A DNA stretch of 64,000 nt, taken from assembly GCF_016937655.1 (NCBI RefSeq), contig NZ_JAFHKL010000011.1, positions 1 through 64,000 of the forward strand. Reading direction: 5' to 3'. A model generated the notes under the pieces. The model did not search any database. It worked only from the letters and a program-made list of their open reading frames with translations, and was not told where the DNA came from. The stretch comes from Chromobacterium alkanivorans. GTDB lineage: Bacteria > Pseudomonadota > Gammaproteobacteria > Burkholderiales > Chromobacteriaceae. Positions 1 through 8,655 of this stretch are shown here, piece by piece. Position 1 is the first letter of the stretch. The number at the start of each line of letters is the position of its first letter. The position numbers were made by a program, and so were the translations under genes.

Positions 1-51
1 TTGGGGGTGACCAAGTTGGGCATCGTGGGCTCCGAGCAGTTTGTGCAGTGA
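1..51 (+). CDS. C-terminal end of an unknown gene (partial)
   Basis: An open frame runs from the window edge to a TGA at 49-51 and encodes only 16 residues ending in GSEQFVQ. The start lies outside the window. A strong rho-independent terminator about 100 bases downstream supports a plus-strand gene ending here. The fragment is too short for me to recognise a family, and the frame itself could be fortuitous. Confidence 0.4.
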   Translation: MGVTKLGIVGSEQFVQ

Positions 52-149
52 GCCCGCCGGTCTGGCCAAAGCACTCCTTATATATAGCTTGTATTAATCT
101 ATACCTTGTCTTTGTCATGAAATTGACGTTTGACCCCTTGTGAGGAAAA

Positions 150-175
150 GGCAGCCTTCGGGCTGCCTTTATCTT
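150..175 (+). terminator. Rho-independent terminator
   Basis: Perfect 7-bp stem GGCAGCC / GGCTGCC closed by a stable TTCG tetraloop and followed by TTTATCTT. It lies between the partial gene at the left edge and the M13 peptidase and would end plus-strand transcription entering the window. Confidence 0.85.
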
Positions 176-259
176 GCCATTGTGAGCCGGCCCGGCATTT
201 TCACCGGAACCAAAACAAGGAAAACAGGGCCGCAGAGAAATGGAGTGAAAGGAACCCCG

Positions 260-2269
260 ATGAAAATGAAGTTAGCCCTGATGGCCGCCAGCTTGCTGTT
301 GGCTTGGCAAGCGCAAGCCAGCGCCGTGTCCGGCATCGACAAACGGCATTTCGACAACGCGGTGCGTCCGCAAGACGACATCTATCACGCGGTCAACGGC
401 GCCTGGGTCAAGCACGCGGTGCTGCCGGCGTCCGAAGACAATGACGGCGCCTTCAAGCAATTGCGCGACCTGAGCCAGGAGCGCAGCCGCAAGCTGATAG
501 AGGAGGCCGCCGCCAAGCCGGGCGCCTCGGCTGAGGCGCAAAAGATCGGCGATCTGTACCACAGCTTCATGGACGAGGCCGCGCTGGACAAGCTGGGCCT
601 GGCGCCGCTGCGCGGAGATCTGGCGGAAATCGCCGCCCTGAAGGACAAGCGCGCGCTGGCGGCATGGATGGGCGCGGCTCAGGGCTTGGGCGTGCAACAG
701 CCTTTGGCTTTTTACGTTGAGGCGGACGCCAAGGACGCGCGTCAATACCTGGCTGGTCTGTATCAGAACGGCCTGAGCCTGCCGGACCGCGACTACTACC
801 TGGGCAAGGACGCGCGTTTCGAGAAGGCGCGCCAGGCCTACCGCGCCTATCTTGCCAAGCTGTTCAAGCTGGGCGGCTACAGCGAACCGGAGCGGCGAGC
901 CCAGCGGGTGTTCGCACTGGAAACCAAGCTGGCGGAAGCCCAGTGGAGCAAGGTGCAGAACCGCGATCCGCAAAAAACCTACAACAAGATGAGCGTGGCC
1001 GAGCTGAAAAAGCTGGCGCCGGGCTTTGACTGGCAAGCCTTCCTGGACGCGGCCGAGGCCGGCGGCGTCAGCGCCGTCAACGTCAACCAGCCCAGCTATG
1101 CGCAAGCCTGGGCCAAGCTGGCGGCCGAGCTGCCGCTGCAAGACTGGCAGGACTATCTGGCGGCGCAGACGCTGGACGCCTACGCGCCCTATCTGGACAG
1201 CACCCTGGCGCAGACCCGTTTCGATTTCCACGGCAAGGCGCTGGCCGGCACGCTGGAGCAGCAGCCGCGCTGGAAGCGCGGGGTGAAGGCGGTGGAAGGC
1301 AATCTGGGCGAAGCCCTGGGCAAGCTCTACGTGCAGGCTTACTTCCCTCCGGAGTACAAGGCCAAGATGGAAGCGCTGGTGGGCAATCTGATGAAGGCCT
1401 ACGCCCAGAGCATAGACACGCTCAGCTGGATGAGCCCGGCCACCAAAGAGGCCGCCCAGGACAAGCTGTCCAAATACATGTTGAAGATTGGCTATCCCAA
1501 CAAGTGGCGAGACTACAGCGGCCTGGAGATCAAGCGCGACGACCTGGTGGGCAATATCAAGCGCGGCACCTTGTTCGAATATCGCCGCATGCTGGCCCGC
1601 TTGGGCAAGCCGGTGGACCGCGAGGAGTGGGGGATGACGCCGCAAACCGTCAACGCCTATTACAACCCCTCGCTGAACGAAATCGTGTTTCCGGCCGCCA
1701 TCCTGCAGCCGCCGTTCTTCGACGCCAAGGCGGACGACGCGGCCAATTACGGCGGCATCGGCGCGGTGATCGGCCATGAAATCAGCCACGGCTTCGACGA
1801 TCAGGGCAGCCAGTTCGACGGCGACGGCAATATGCGCAATTGGTGGACGGCGGAAGACCGCGCCCGTTTCGATCAGCTGACCGGCAAGCTGGTGGCGCAA
1901 TACAGCGGCTACGAACCCCTGCCGGGCAAGCACATCAACGGCGAACTGACGCTGGGCGAAAACATCGCCGACAACGCCGGCCTGCAAATCGCCTATAAAG
2001 CCTACCAGCTGTCGCTGGGCGGCAAGCCCGCGCCGACGATGGACGGCATGAGCGGCGATCAGCGTTTCTTCTACGGCTTCGCCCAGGTGTGGCGTACCAA
2101 GATCCGCGACGAGGCCTTGTTGTCGCGCTTGGTGACCGATCCGCATTCGCCCGGGGAGTTCCGCGCCATAGGCGCAGCGAGCAATAGCGACGCCTTCGCC
2201 GAAACCTTCGAAGTCAAACCCGGCGACAAGATGTTCAAACCGAAAGACGAACGCATCCGCATCTGGTAA
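260..2269 (+). CDS. M13 family metallopeptidase (neprilysin/PepO-like), exported
   Basis: A zinc endopeptidase of the M13 (neprilysin) family, 669 residues, close to the usual length for bacterial members. The first ~21 residues (MKMKLALMAASLLLAWQAQA) form a signal peptide, so it should act in the periplasm or outside. The zinc motif HEISH is at about 506-510 and the third ligand plus conserved Asp are in ENIAD, starting at about 567. I chose the ATG at 260 rather than an in-frame ATG at 140 because it is preceded by AAAGGAA and starts exactly at the signal peptide, while the longer frame reads through the upstream terminator. It stands alone between two terminators. The substrate is unknown; the family usually cuts short peptides. 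Confidence 0.93.
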   Translation: MKMKLALMAASLLLAWQAQASAVSGIDKRHFDNAVRPQDDIYHAVNGAWVKHAVLPASEDNDGAFKQLRDLSQERSRKLIEEAAAKPGASAEAQKIGDLYHSFMDEAALDKLGLAPLRGDLAEIAALKDKRALAAWMGAAQGLGVQQPLAFYVEADAKDARQYLAGLYQNGLSLPDRDYYLGKDARFEKARQAYRAYLAKLFKLGGYSEPERRAQRVFALETKLAEAQWSKVQNRDPQKTYNKMSVAELKKLAPGFDWQAFLDAAEAGGVSAVNVNQPSYAQAWAKLAAELPLQDWQDYLAAQTLDAYAPYLDSTLAQTRFDFHGKALAGTLEQQPRWKRGVKAVEGNLGEALGKLYVQAYFPPEYKAKMEALVGNLMKAYAQSIDTLSWMSPATKEAAQDKLSKYMLKIGYPNKWRDYSGLEIKRDDLVGNIKRGTLFEYRRMLARLGKPVDREEWGMTPQTVNAYYNPSLNEIVFPAAILQPPFFDAKADDAANYGGIGAVIGHEISHGFDDQGSQFDGDGNMRNWWTAEDRARFDQLTGKLVAQYSGYEPLPGKHINGELTLGENIADNAGLQIAYKAYQLSLGGKPAPTMDGMSGDQRFFYGFAQVWRTKIRDEALLSRLVTDPHSPGEFRAIGAASNSDAFAETFEVKPGDKMFKPKDERIRIW

Positions 2270-2329
2270 GCGCCGGTTCAATGTCCGCCGCGCTTCGGCG
2301 AGGCGGCGTTGAAAACCGCTTGGATAAGG

Positions 2330-2354
2330 AAAGGCCGGGACCTCCCGGCTTTTT
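2330..2354 (+). terminator. Rho-independent terminator after M13 peptidase
   Basis: Stem GCCGGGA / TCCCGGC with a two-base CC loop, A-rich before and TTTTT after. It ends the M13 peptidase transcript. Confidence 0.8.
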
Positions 2355-2519
2355 CCATGGGCCGGGGCGTAGCACGGCTGCAATCTGGCGGGCGCATAGT
2401 GGCTTGAGCGTGGAGGCCGAGCGAGTAGACGGCTCGGAGCAAAAACTCTAAAAAAATGGATTTTCCCATAAGGCCGGGGGATAATGCCGGCCAGCATTCA
2501 GGAGAGATAGGCTGATTTA

Positions 2520-3785
2520 ATGAAGTGCGTTGACGATTTCAGACTGCGGCTGGGCAAGCAGGAGCTGGTGCCCATCATGATAGGCGGCATGGGCGTGGAC
2601 ATCTCCACCTCGGCGCTGGCGCTGGAAGCGGCCAGGCTGGGCGGCGTGGGGCATATTTCCGACGCCATGGTGCCTACGGTGACCGACCGTCGCTTCAACA
2701 CCAAATACGTCAAGGACAAGCTCAAGCAGTACAAATTCAATGTCGAGAACAGCGACAAATCCGTCGTGCAGTTCGACTTGGGTCTGCTGGCCGAAGCCAC
2801 CCGCATGCATGTGGGCAAGACCATGGAAGCCAAACGCGGCGATGGCCTGGTCTTCATCAACTGCATGGAAAAGCTGACCATGAACGCGCCCAAGGAAACC
2901 TTGCGCACGCGCATGCACGCCGCGCTGGACGCCGGCATCGACGGCATCACCTTGGCCGCCGGCCTGCACCTAGGCTCCTTCGCGCTGATGGAAGACCACC
3001 CGCGCTTCCGCGACGCCAAGCTCGGCATCATCGTCTCCTCGCTGCGCGCCCTGCAGTTGTTCCTGAAAAAGAGCGCGCGCAGCAATCGTCTGCCGGACTA
3101 CGTGGTGGTGGAAGGCCCGCTGGCCGGCGGCCACCTCGGCTTCGGCATGGACTGGGCGCAATACGACCTGGCCGCCATCGTCGCAGAAATCCGCGATTGG
3201 CTGCGAGCCGAGCAGCTGGACATTCCGCTGATTCCGGCCGGCGGCGTGTTCACCGGCAGCGATGCGACCAACTTCCTGGAAATGGGCGCCGGCGCGGTGC
3301 AGGTGGCCACCCGCTTCACCGTGGCGCGCGAATGCGGCCTGCCGGAGAAAGTGCAGCAGGAATACTTCAAGGCCAACGAGGACGACATCGAAGTCAATCA
3401 GCTGTCGCCCACCGGCTATCCGATGCGCATGATCAAGCACTGTCCGGCCATCGGCGACGGCATCCGTCCCAATTGCGAAGCCTACGGCTATCTGCTGGAC
3501 GCCAAGGGCGGCTGTTCCTATATCGAGGCTTACAACCGCGAAGTGGCCGCCCATCCGGGCGAGCGCCGCATCAAGGTATGGGACAAGACCTGTTTGTGCA
3601 CGCAGATGCGCAATTTCGACTGCTGGACCTGCGGCCACAACGCCTACCGTCTCAAAGACACCACAGTCCGGCGCGAAGACGGCCGCTATCAGCTGCTCAG
3701 CGCCGAGCACGTGTTCCACGACTACCAGTACAGCAAGGACCACAAGATCGTCTTGCCGGAGTTGGAGAGCATTGTCTTGGCCTAA
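2520..3785 (+). CDS. Nitronate monooxygenase (2-nitropropane dioxygenase) family protein
   Basis: A TIM-barrel flavoprotein of the nitronate monooxygenase/2-nitropropane dioxygenase family, 421 residues. The N-terminus has the flavin-binding start PIMIGGMGVDIS, then the glycine-rich GPLAGGHLG, then PAGGVFTG and MGAGAVQVATRF, which bind the FMN phosphate in this family. The C-terminus is extended beyond the usual ~330-350 residues and carries a cysteine-rich patch (CLC...CWTCGHN), which may bind metal or be structural; that is inference. The ATG follows AGGAGAGA. It is a single gene closed by its own terminator. Members of the family oxidise alkyl nitronates, but several relatives are enoyl reductases such as FabK, so the reaction is not proven. 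Confidence 0.85.
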   Translation: MKCVDDFRLRLGKQELVPIMIGGMGVDISTSALALEAARLGGVGHISDAMVPTVTDRRFNTKYVKDKLKQYKFNVENSDKSVVQFDLGLLAEATRMHVGKTMEAKRGDGLVFINCMEKLTMNAPKETLRTRMHAALDAGIDGITLAAGLHLGSFALMEDHPRFRDAKLGIIVSSLRALQLFLKKSARSNRLPDYVVVEGPLAGGHLGFGMDWAQYDLAAIVAEIRDWLRAEQLDIPLIPAGGVFTGSDATNFLEMGAGAVQVATRFTVARECGLPEKVQQEYFKANEDDIEVNQLSPTGYPMRMIKHCPAIGDGIRPNCEAYGYLLDAKGGCSYIEAYNREVAAHPGERRIKVWDKTCLCTQMRNFDCWTCGHNAYRLKDTTVRREDGRYQLLSAEHVFHDYQYSKDHKIVLPELESIVLA

Positions 3786-3810
3786 GCCGGACAGGGCGCG
3801 GCAGACAAAA

Positions 3811-3839
3811 AAACCGGAAGCGAGGCTTCCGGTTTTTTT
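3811..3839 (+). terminator. Rho-independent terminator
   Basis: Stem AAACCGGAAGC / GCTTCCGGTTT with a GAG loop and a run of seven T. It closes the nitronate monooxygenase gene, and its A-rich flank could also serve the minus strand. Confidence 0.9.
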
Positions 3840-3974
3840 ATTTCATGCTGGAATGGATGTGGTTTGGGTTGGTGTGTGAATCCGTTGCGGCTATGGGGGT
3901 AAGCGTGGGTGTCCGGCGTCCTGCCGCTTTGTCTACCCAGGGTTTGCGCCAAGCTTGATGGATGCGGACGCTTG

Positions 3975-4562
3975 TCACGGCGTGGCAGCCAGACGCCGGG
4001 CAGCCTCGACGACCGAGGCGCGTCGCCTGGCATGTTCTTGCGGGCCATCCATGCCGGTGAGCATGCGCGCCACCTGGGGGACCGCCGACCACCAGCCGGC
4101 CAAAGCCAAGATCAGAAACGCCAGATGATCGGGCTCCAAGGCGCGCGTGATCTTGCCTTGTCGCTGTCCTTCGGCCACTGCCTGAACTTTATAGCCATAG
4201 TGCTCCTGTCGCTGTGTTTCGTCGGGCACCTCTCCATCGAAAGTGAGGCCCTCCCAGCGCATGAGGCGGCTGAGCTCCGGGTGCTCACAATGATAGTCAT
4301 AAGCACGGCCGGCATACTCGCCGATTTCTTCAGCGGTGAGGGACGTGACCGGTACCGCACGCGCCACCTTGGCTAATTCACAGCGTAGTACTGCGGAAAA
4401 AAGCGCGCGTTTGTCGCCAAAATAGTTGTAGATGCGTTCCTTGTTCACGCCGGCCGATTTGGCGATCCTCTCCACCGTTGTGCCATCGGGGCCGAGTCGG
4501 GCGAACTCGGTGACTGCCGCTTCCAGAATCCTGCGTTTTGTCCCTTCGGTATCCCATGCCAT
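3975..4562 (-). CDS. TetR/AcrR family transcriptional repressor
   Basis: A 195-residue TetR-type regulator. Residues ~8-55 form the DNA-binding domain with the helix-turn-helix around TTVERIAKSAGVNKERIYNY, the most conserved stretch of the family; the rest is the ligand-binding helical domain. The ATG is preceded on its strand by AAGGGAAG. It is divergent from the SDR-MFS operon starting at 4654, the classical layout in which the repressor controls itself and the neighbouring exporter. The 91-base gap holds a palindrome suited to be its operator. The ligand is unknown; the adjacent transporter suggests a small toxic or signalling molecule. The cassette is less GC-rich than the surrounding housekeeping genes. 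Confidence 0.9.
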   Translation of the reverse strand: MAWDTEGTKRRILEAAVTEFARLGPDGTTVERIAKSAGVNKERIYNYFGDKRALFSAVLRCELAKVARAVPVTSLTAEEIGEYAGRAYDYHCEHPELSRLMRWEGLTFDGEVPDETQRQEHYGYKVQAVAEGQRQGKITRALEPDHLAFLILALAGWWSAVPQVARMLTGMDGPQEHARRRASVVEAARRLAATP

Positions 4563-4615
4563 TGCTTATGTCTTCCCTTTGCTTGTGCTCTCCGGAGAAT
4601 GATACTAAGATCAAC

Positions 4616-4633
4616 TCCAACGTTGCGGTTGGA
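4616..4633. promoter_or_regulatory. Candidate TetR operator palindrome
   Basis: Perfect inverted repeat TCCAAC-6-GTTGGA with a nested 8-bp palindrome CAACGTTG at 4618-4625. It sits midway between the divergent TetR regulator and SDR start codons. Size and position fit a TetR-family operator; binding is inferred. Confidence 0.55.
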
Positions 4634-4653
4634 TTTTAACTGGAGACTGATCA

Positions 4654-5373
4654 ATGAAGAGAGTCATTGTCATTTGTGGCTACGGTCCAGGCATTTCCCA
4701 TGCAGTTGCCATCCGCTTTGGCAGGGCTGGGCATCCCGTTGCGTTGCTTGCGCGCAGCGCGCAACGGTTGGCGGCGGCGGAGCGGGAGTTGGCGAGGGAG
4801 GGCATCCAGGCCCGGTCCTTCGTTGCCGACTTGAGTGATGTGGAGAAGGTGCGTCATGTTGTCCGCGAGGTACGCACGGCGCTGGGACCGATTGGCGTTT
4901 TGCACTGGAACGCCTTTCTCGATGCCGAAGGCGACTTGCTGTCCGCGCCGCTTGCGGAGCTTGGCAAGAGTTTTGACATCCGCGTGCTTAGCTATCTCGC
5001 CGCTGTCCGGGCCTGTCTTGCGGATCTGGAAGCATGTGGCGGCACGGTGCTTGCAACCAGCGGCATCATGGCGCTGGACGAACCTTGGATCGATTCCTTC
5101 GCCTTTGACTATGGAGCGCTGGCGATCAGTGTGGCCGCCCAGCATAAGGCCACCGGCATTCTGGCTCAGGCCTTATCGCCACGCGGTATTCACGTGGGCG
5201 AAGTTATCGTTAACGGTTTCGTCGCGGGAACGCCGGGCGGAACCGGCAAAAGCAACACGGTTGCACCGGTGGACATCGCCGAGCGATTCTGGGCGCTGCA
5301 TACAACACGTCAGGCGCATTCGATGATCTGCGGCAGCGTGTTGCCGATTGAGGAGGGCCGGCGCCATGGGTAA
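4654..5373 (+). CDS. Atypical SDR family oxidoreductase
   Basis: A 239-residue Rossmann-fold protein of the short-chain dehydrogenase/reductase class. The N-terminal strand is followed by the dinucleotide-binding glycines GYGPGIS (residues ~9-15) and the second strand contains ALLARS. The catalytic region is degenerate: the serine of ATSG is present, but a canonical YxxxK is missing, since the lysine in AAQHK has alanine four residues earlier. It may therefore bind NAD(P) without classical SDR catalysis, or use the nearby DYG tyrosine. It is the first gene of an operon; its stop overlaps the start of the transporter by 8 bases. It is likely controlled by the divergent TetR regulator. The substrate is unknown. 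Confidence 0.82.
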   Translation: MKRVIVICGYGPGISHAVAIRFGRAGHPVALLARSAQRLAAAERELAREGIQARSFVADLSDVEKVRHVVREVRTALGPIGVLHWNAFLDAEGDLLSAPLAELGKSFDIRVLSYLAAVRACLADLEACGGTVLATSGIMALDEPWIDSFAFDYGALAISVAAQHKATGILAQALSPRGIHVGEVIVNGFVAGTPGGTGKSNTVAPVDIAERFWALHTTRQAHSMICGSVLPIEEGRRHG

Positions 5374-6607
5374 GCAAGTCGGCTGTGCGACGGCGGTGGC
5401 GGTTCCTGATGGGATGCCGGTTCCGTTTGAGCAAGATCAAGTCGCGACTACCGGCGTCGTCATGCTGCTTGTGGTGACGGCTTTGCTCGTACTGACCCAG
5501 CTTTATTTGGCGATTCCGCTGCTGGCGCAAGTTGGTCAGAATTTTAGTGCGGCAACGACGGGAACGGTCACGTTTTCGCTGGCTACAAGTTTTAGTTTGG
5601 CTTACGCCGGCGGCTTCCTCATTTGGGGGCCGGTGTCGGACCAGTATGGTCGCCGTTCCGTGATGTTGGCCGGCTTGGCTGCCTTGTTAGTTGCCACCTA
5701 TGCTTGCGTGCTCGCGCCATCATTGTCCTGGCTGGCAGTGTTGAGGGCGGTGCAAGGTTTCGCGGCCTCTAGTTTCTCCCCGGTTGCTTTGGCTTACCTT
5801 GCCGAGTCTGTGCCGGTACATCGCCGCGCACTCGTGATTGGCGCTATGTCTACGGCGTTTCTTGTGGCGGGTATCTTTGGGCAGGTGCTGGCGGCCTGGG
5901 TGGCATGGCATTGGGGTTGGGCCTGGGTGTTCTTAGTGACAGGAGCTTGTCTGACGGTTGCGATTCCGTTAACTGCTGCGATGGTCAAAGAGCCTGTTCG
6001 TCCTCCGGTAGAGGGGCATTTGGGGCGTCGCTTCTTGGCATTGGCGGGCATTGCCGGGCGGCCAGCGGTGCTGCTGCTGTCCTGCGCGCACATAGTGCTG
6101 CTCTTGTCGTTTGTTGCCATGTATACGGCGTTGGGGCCGCATTTGAGCATGCTTGGCCTCGACCCGGGTAAAGTGATTCTGCTGCGTTTATTTGGATTGC
6201 CTGGCATGTTCGCGGCGCTGTTGGCAGGGCCACTGGCCGCCCGAGTCGGCATGCCGCTTGTCGCCGGTATCGGCTATGCGCTGGCGGCCGCGGGACTGGC
6301 GCTGGAAGCAGCCTTAGCGCACTCCCTGTTTGGCATCGCCATCAGCAGCCTGGTTTTTGTCATTGGAATTGCGCTGGCCGTCCCATCGATGATTACACAG
6401 TATGGCGCCTTGGCTGTTCCCAACCGCGCCGGAGGGATGGCGCTCAACGGCTTTGTCCTGTTCATCGGCGCCAGTATGGGGCCGCTCGTTGCGGCGTGGG
6501 TTGGGAGTTTCACCCTGCTGTTGACTGGGTTGGCGGTAGCTTTGCTTGTGGCCGCCACCTGCGTGGCGGGTAGCGCGGCGCTGGCTTCATCCGGGAGACA
6601 TCCATGA
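5366..6607 (+). CDS. MFS family efflux transporter
   Basis: A 413-residue major facilitator superfamily protein with about 12 hydrophobic segments. The MFS signature between TM2 and TM3 is visible as GPVSDQYGRRSVM, and the TM5 region contains AGIFGQVLAAW. The general look is that of DHA1-type drug or metabolite exporters (YnfM/Bcr-like). I chose the ATG at 5366 because GAGGAGGG lies about 9 bases upstream; the frame could begin at 5348. Start and stop overlap with both neighbours, so SDR, transporter and the next exported protein are translationally coupled. The TetR regulator at 3975-4562 probably controls it. The transported compound cannot be read from sequence. Confidence 0.88.
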   Translation: MGKQVGCATAVAVPDGMPVPFEQDQVATTGVVMLLVVTALLVLTQLYLAIPLLAQVGQNFSAATTGTVTFSLATSFSLAYAGGFLIWGPVSDQYGRRSVMLAGLAALLVATYACVLAPSLSWLAVLRAVQGFAASSFSPVALAYLAESVPVHRRALVIGAMSTAFLVAGIFGQVLAAWVAWHWGWAWVFLVTGACLTVAIPLTAAMVKEPVRPPVEGHLGRRFLALAGIAGRPAVLLLSCAHIVLLLSFVAMYTALGPHLSMLGLDPGKVILLRLFGLPGMFAALLAGPLAARVGMPLVAGIGYALAAAGLALEAALAHSLFGIAISSLVFVIGIALAVPSMITQYGALAVPNRAGGMALNGFVLFIGASMGPLVAAWVGSFTLLLTGLAVALLVAATCVAGSAALASSGRHP

Positions 6608-7290
6608 ACGTCGGGCGATCTTACGCGTTATCAGTTTGGTCCGATTCAAGGCATTTGCTTATGGGGCCGGTACCTAGACTCTGCGCGGTCTTGGCGTTTG
6701 TCCTGTCGACGCTCGTGTTGCAGGCATCGGCCGCCACATTGGAGCGTGGCATGGGGGCTGCGCCTGAAACCCATCGTCAAACGAGTCGCCGGACGGTGAG
6801 CCTGGATGGCGAACCGGCCATACTCACCCGCTATGAGCGGCGCGATGGGCGAAATGCAGGCTTGGGGGGCGAGCATTTCAGTACGGTGATTGCCGTCAAC
6901 GGCAAGCTGAAGGGCTTTGCCAATATTTCCTTGGATCCCGTGGGCAGACCTTTGCCATCCCGCGAACGCACTGAACAGCTTGCCAGATTGTTTCTGCGTG
7001 AGCTGGCGCCTGAGCTGCTAAGCAGTATGCAAATTTCGTCGATTGCTCCGCATGATGAACCGATGGGCATTGTACGAGCGGGCCGCAAAGAAACTGTCCA
7101 GCTTTCCGGCATGAAGTTCAAGGCCCGCAACCTGGTGGATGGTCGCTGGTTTTGGCTTGTTGTCGGCAGCGATGAGAAACCCATATTGTTCGAGCGCGAT
7201 CTGGAGTGGTCTTTTCTTCTTGGTCGCCGCAAGACCGAGCAATGGTTGTATGACCCATGGCTTAGGAAGCAGGCTGCCGGCCGTGGCTAA
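6604..7290 (+). CDS. Hypothetical exported protein
   Basis: A 228-residue protein I do not recognise. Its ATG overlaps the transporter stop as ATGA, so it belongs to the SDR-MFS operon. A hydrophobic stretch at residues ~24-43 (LCAVLAFVLSTLVLQASA) looks like a signal peptide; an internal ATG at 6661 would put it nearer the N-terminus and may be the true start. The remainder is soluble, with a repeating beta-like pattern and a tryptophan-rich end. The link with an exporter suggests an accessory periplasmic role; that is inference. The stop codon directly abuts the palindromic repeat that begins at 7290. Confidence 0.65.
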   Translation: MNVGRSYALSVWSDSRHLLMGPVPRLCAVLAFVLSTLVLQASAATLERGMGAAPETHRQTSRRTVSLDGEPAILTRYERRDGRNAGLGGEHFSTVIAVNGKLKGFANISLDPVGRPLPSRERTEQLARLFLRELAPELLSSMQISSIAPHDEPMGIVRAGRKETVQLSGMKFKARNLVDGRWFWLVVGSDEKPILFERDLEWSFLLGRRKTEQWLYDPWLRKQAAGRG

Positions 7291-7402
7291 GAGCGGCTAA
7301 CAAAATTCCTGATGCTGCGTTGCGCCGACTTGCCGTACTCAAGTACTGCCTGCGTCGGCGCGCCTTGCCTCAGCCGAGGAACTGATTTTTGTTAGCCGCT
7401 CT
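7290..7402. repeat. 113-bp imperfect palindrome, MITE-like element
   Basis: The ends are a perfect 16-bp inverted repeat: AGAGCGGCTAACAAAA (7290-7305) and TTTTGTTAGCCGCTCT (7387-7402). The interior is also self-complementary, with GCGCCGAC / GTCGGCGC and a central GTACTCAAGTAC. A direct CTAAG repeat at 7287-7291 and 7401-7405 flanks it, as expected of a target duplication. It has no coding capacity. It lies flush with the stop codon of the upstream gene and could also act as a terminator hairpin. Confidence 0.75.
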
Positions 7403-7437
7403 AAGTACGCACTTGGCTTGATGCCTGGGAGGGCGTG

Positions 7438-8508
7438 ATGGACTCATTGACTCAGATCATGCTGGGCAGCAGCATCGCCGCGCTGATTGCGCCAGCCAGC
7501 CAGCGGCGGCCAGCCTTGCTGGTGGGTGGTGTGCTTGCCACTGTGCCTGACCTTGATGTGATCTATTTGGGCCTGATGGCCCGCGATGTTGTTACTGAGG
7601 TGACCTGGCACCGTGGTCCATCGCACTCTCTCTTGATGCTGACGGTATTTGGAGCTGGGTTGTGGTGGTGGTTGCGTCGTCGCAGCCAGCTATTCCAAAG
7701 GGCTCCCTTGAGGTGGCTGTGGGCAACTTGGCTGGTCTTGCTGACGCATCCGTTGCTGGATGCATTCACTGTCTATGGCACGCAGCTGCTGTGGCCCTTG
7801 CCGGTTCCTCCCACGATGTGGGCGACGATTTTCATCATCGATCCCTTGTACACGTTCCCGTTATTGCTTGGTGTGGTCGCGGCCTGGCGCTTGTCTCCCC
7901 GCAAGGCGGGGGAGCAGGGGATTGATGAGTATTCCGGTTTGCCCGCTCGCCGTTGGCTGGTGATTGGCCTGTTTCTCAGCTCCTCCTATTTGCTCTGGAG
8001 TGTGCTTGCCAAAGGCTGGGTCGATCGGGTCGCGGCGCAAAGATTGAGCGTCATGGGGTTGCAAGATGCGCCTAGGTTTTCCACGCCGTTGCCGTTCAAT
8101 ACCTTGCTTTGGCGTGTGATTGTGATGGCGCCGGATGGCTATTGGATTGGCGACCGCTCGCTGCTCGCAGACCAAGGGCCGATGTCGTTTGTTTATTACG
8201 CCAGCGATAGGCGGGCCCTGGCGCAGCTGGGTCCTGTCCCAGAGTTGCAACGATTGTTATGGTTTACACAGGGCTTCGTCGGAGTGCGTCCGCAGCGCCG
8301 CGAGGATGGCGCGCGTCGGCTGATCCTTTCCGATTTAAGGATGGGGTTTGAGCCGGACTACTTCTTTCGTTATGACATAGCCGGTGCCGATGCTCATGGC
8401 CGTTGGGTCGCGGCTCCTGAATTTGTCCGCATGCCGGCATCGGAAGAGCGCACGATGACGTGGCGTTGGATGTGGCATCGTTTGTATGACGACAATGCAA
8501 AGCCTTGA
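7438..8508 (+). CDS. YdjM-like membrane-bound metal-dependent hydrolase family protein
   Basis: A 356-residue integral membrane protein of the YdjM/DUF457 family, annotated as metal-dependent hydrolases. It begins with MDSLTQIMLG, then GGVLATVPDLDVI, the conserved HRGPSHS and HPLLDAFTVYGTQ, whose His/Asp residues are presumed metal ligands. Several transmembrane helices follow, and the C-terminal half after ~185 is a long extra-membrane domain. I chose the ATG at 7438, with GGGAGGG five bases upstream, over the GTG at 7435. The enzymatic role is unproven for the family; E. coli YdjM is LexA-regulated, but I saw no clear LexA box here. Composition is less GC-rich than the housekeeping regions. 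Confidence 0.85.
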   Translation: MDSLTQIMLGSSIAALIAPASQRRPALLVGGVLATVPDLDVIYLGLMARDVVTEVTWHRGPSHSLLMLTVFGAGLWWWLRRRSQLFQRAPLRWLWATWLVLLTHPLLDAFTVYGTQLLWPLPVPPTMWATIFIIDPLYTFPLLLGVVAAWRLSPRKAGEQGIDEYSGLPARRWLVIGLFLSSSYLLWSVLAKGWVDRVAAQRLSVMGLQDAPRFSTPLPFNTLLWRVIVMAPDGYWIGDRSLLADQGPMSFVYYASDRRALAQLGPVPELQRLLWFTQGFVGVRPQRREDGARRLILSDLRMGFEPDYFFRYDIAGADAHGRWVAAPEFVRMPASEERTMTWRWMWHRLYDDNAKP

Positions 8509-8655
8509 TGCCGTATTCGGCCACGGTTATCCGTGGCATGACGCTGTGGAGTGGAAAGCATGGAACGGCGATGCACCTGAGGTGCGGTTGACAAGGGTCA
8601 AGACAACGGCTTCCTCTTTTCATGAATTACGTATTTTCACGTAGTTACCTTGTGA

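Noticed and set aside
7290-7402. Integron attC site
   Set aside because: The outer GTTAGCC does not fit GTTRRRY, the ends are perfectly paired for 16 bp, and there is no gene-cassette array or integrase.
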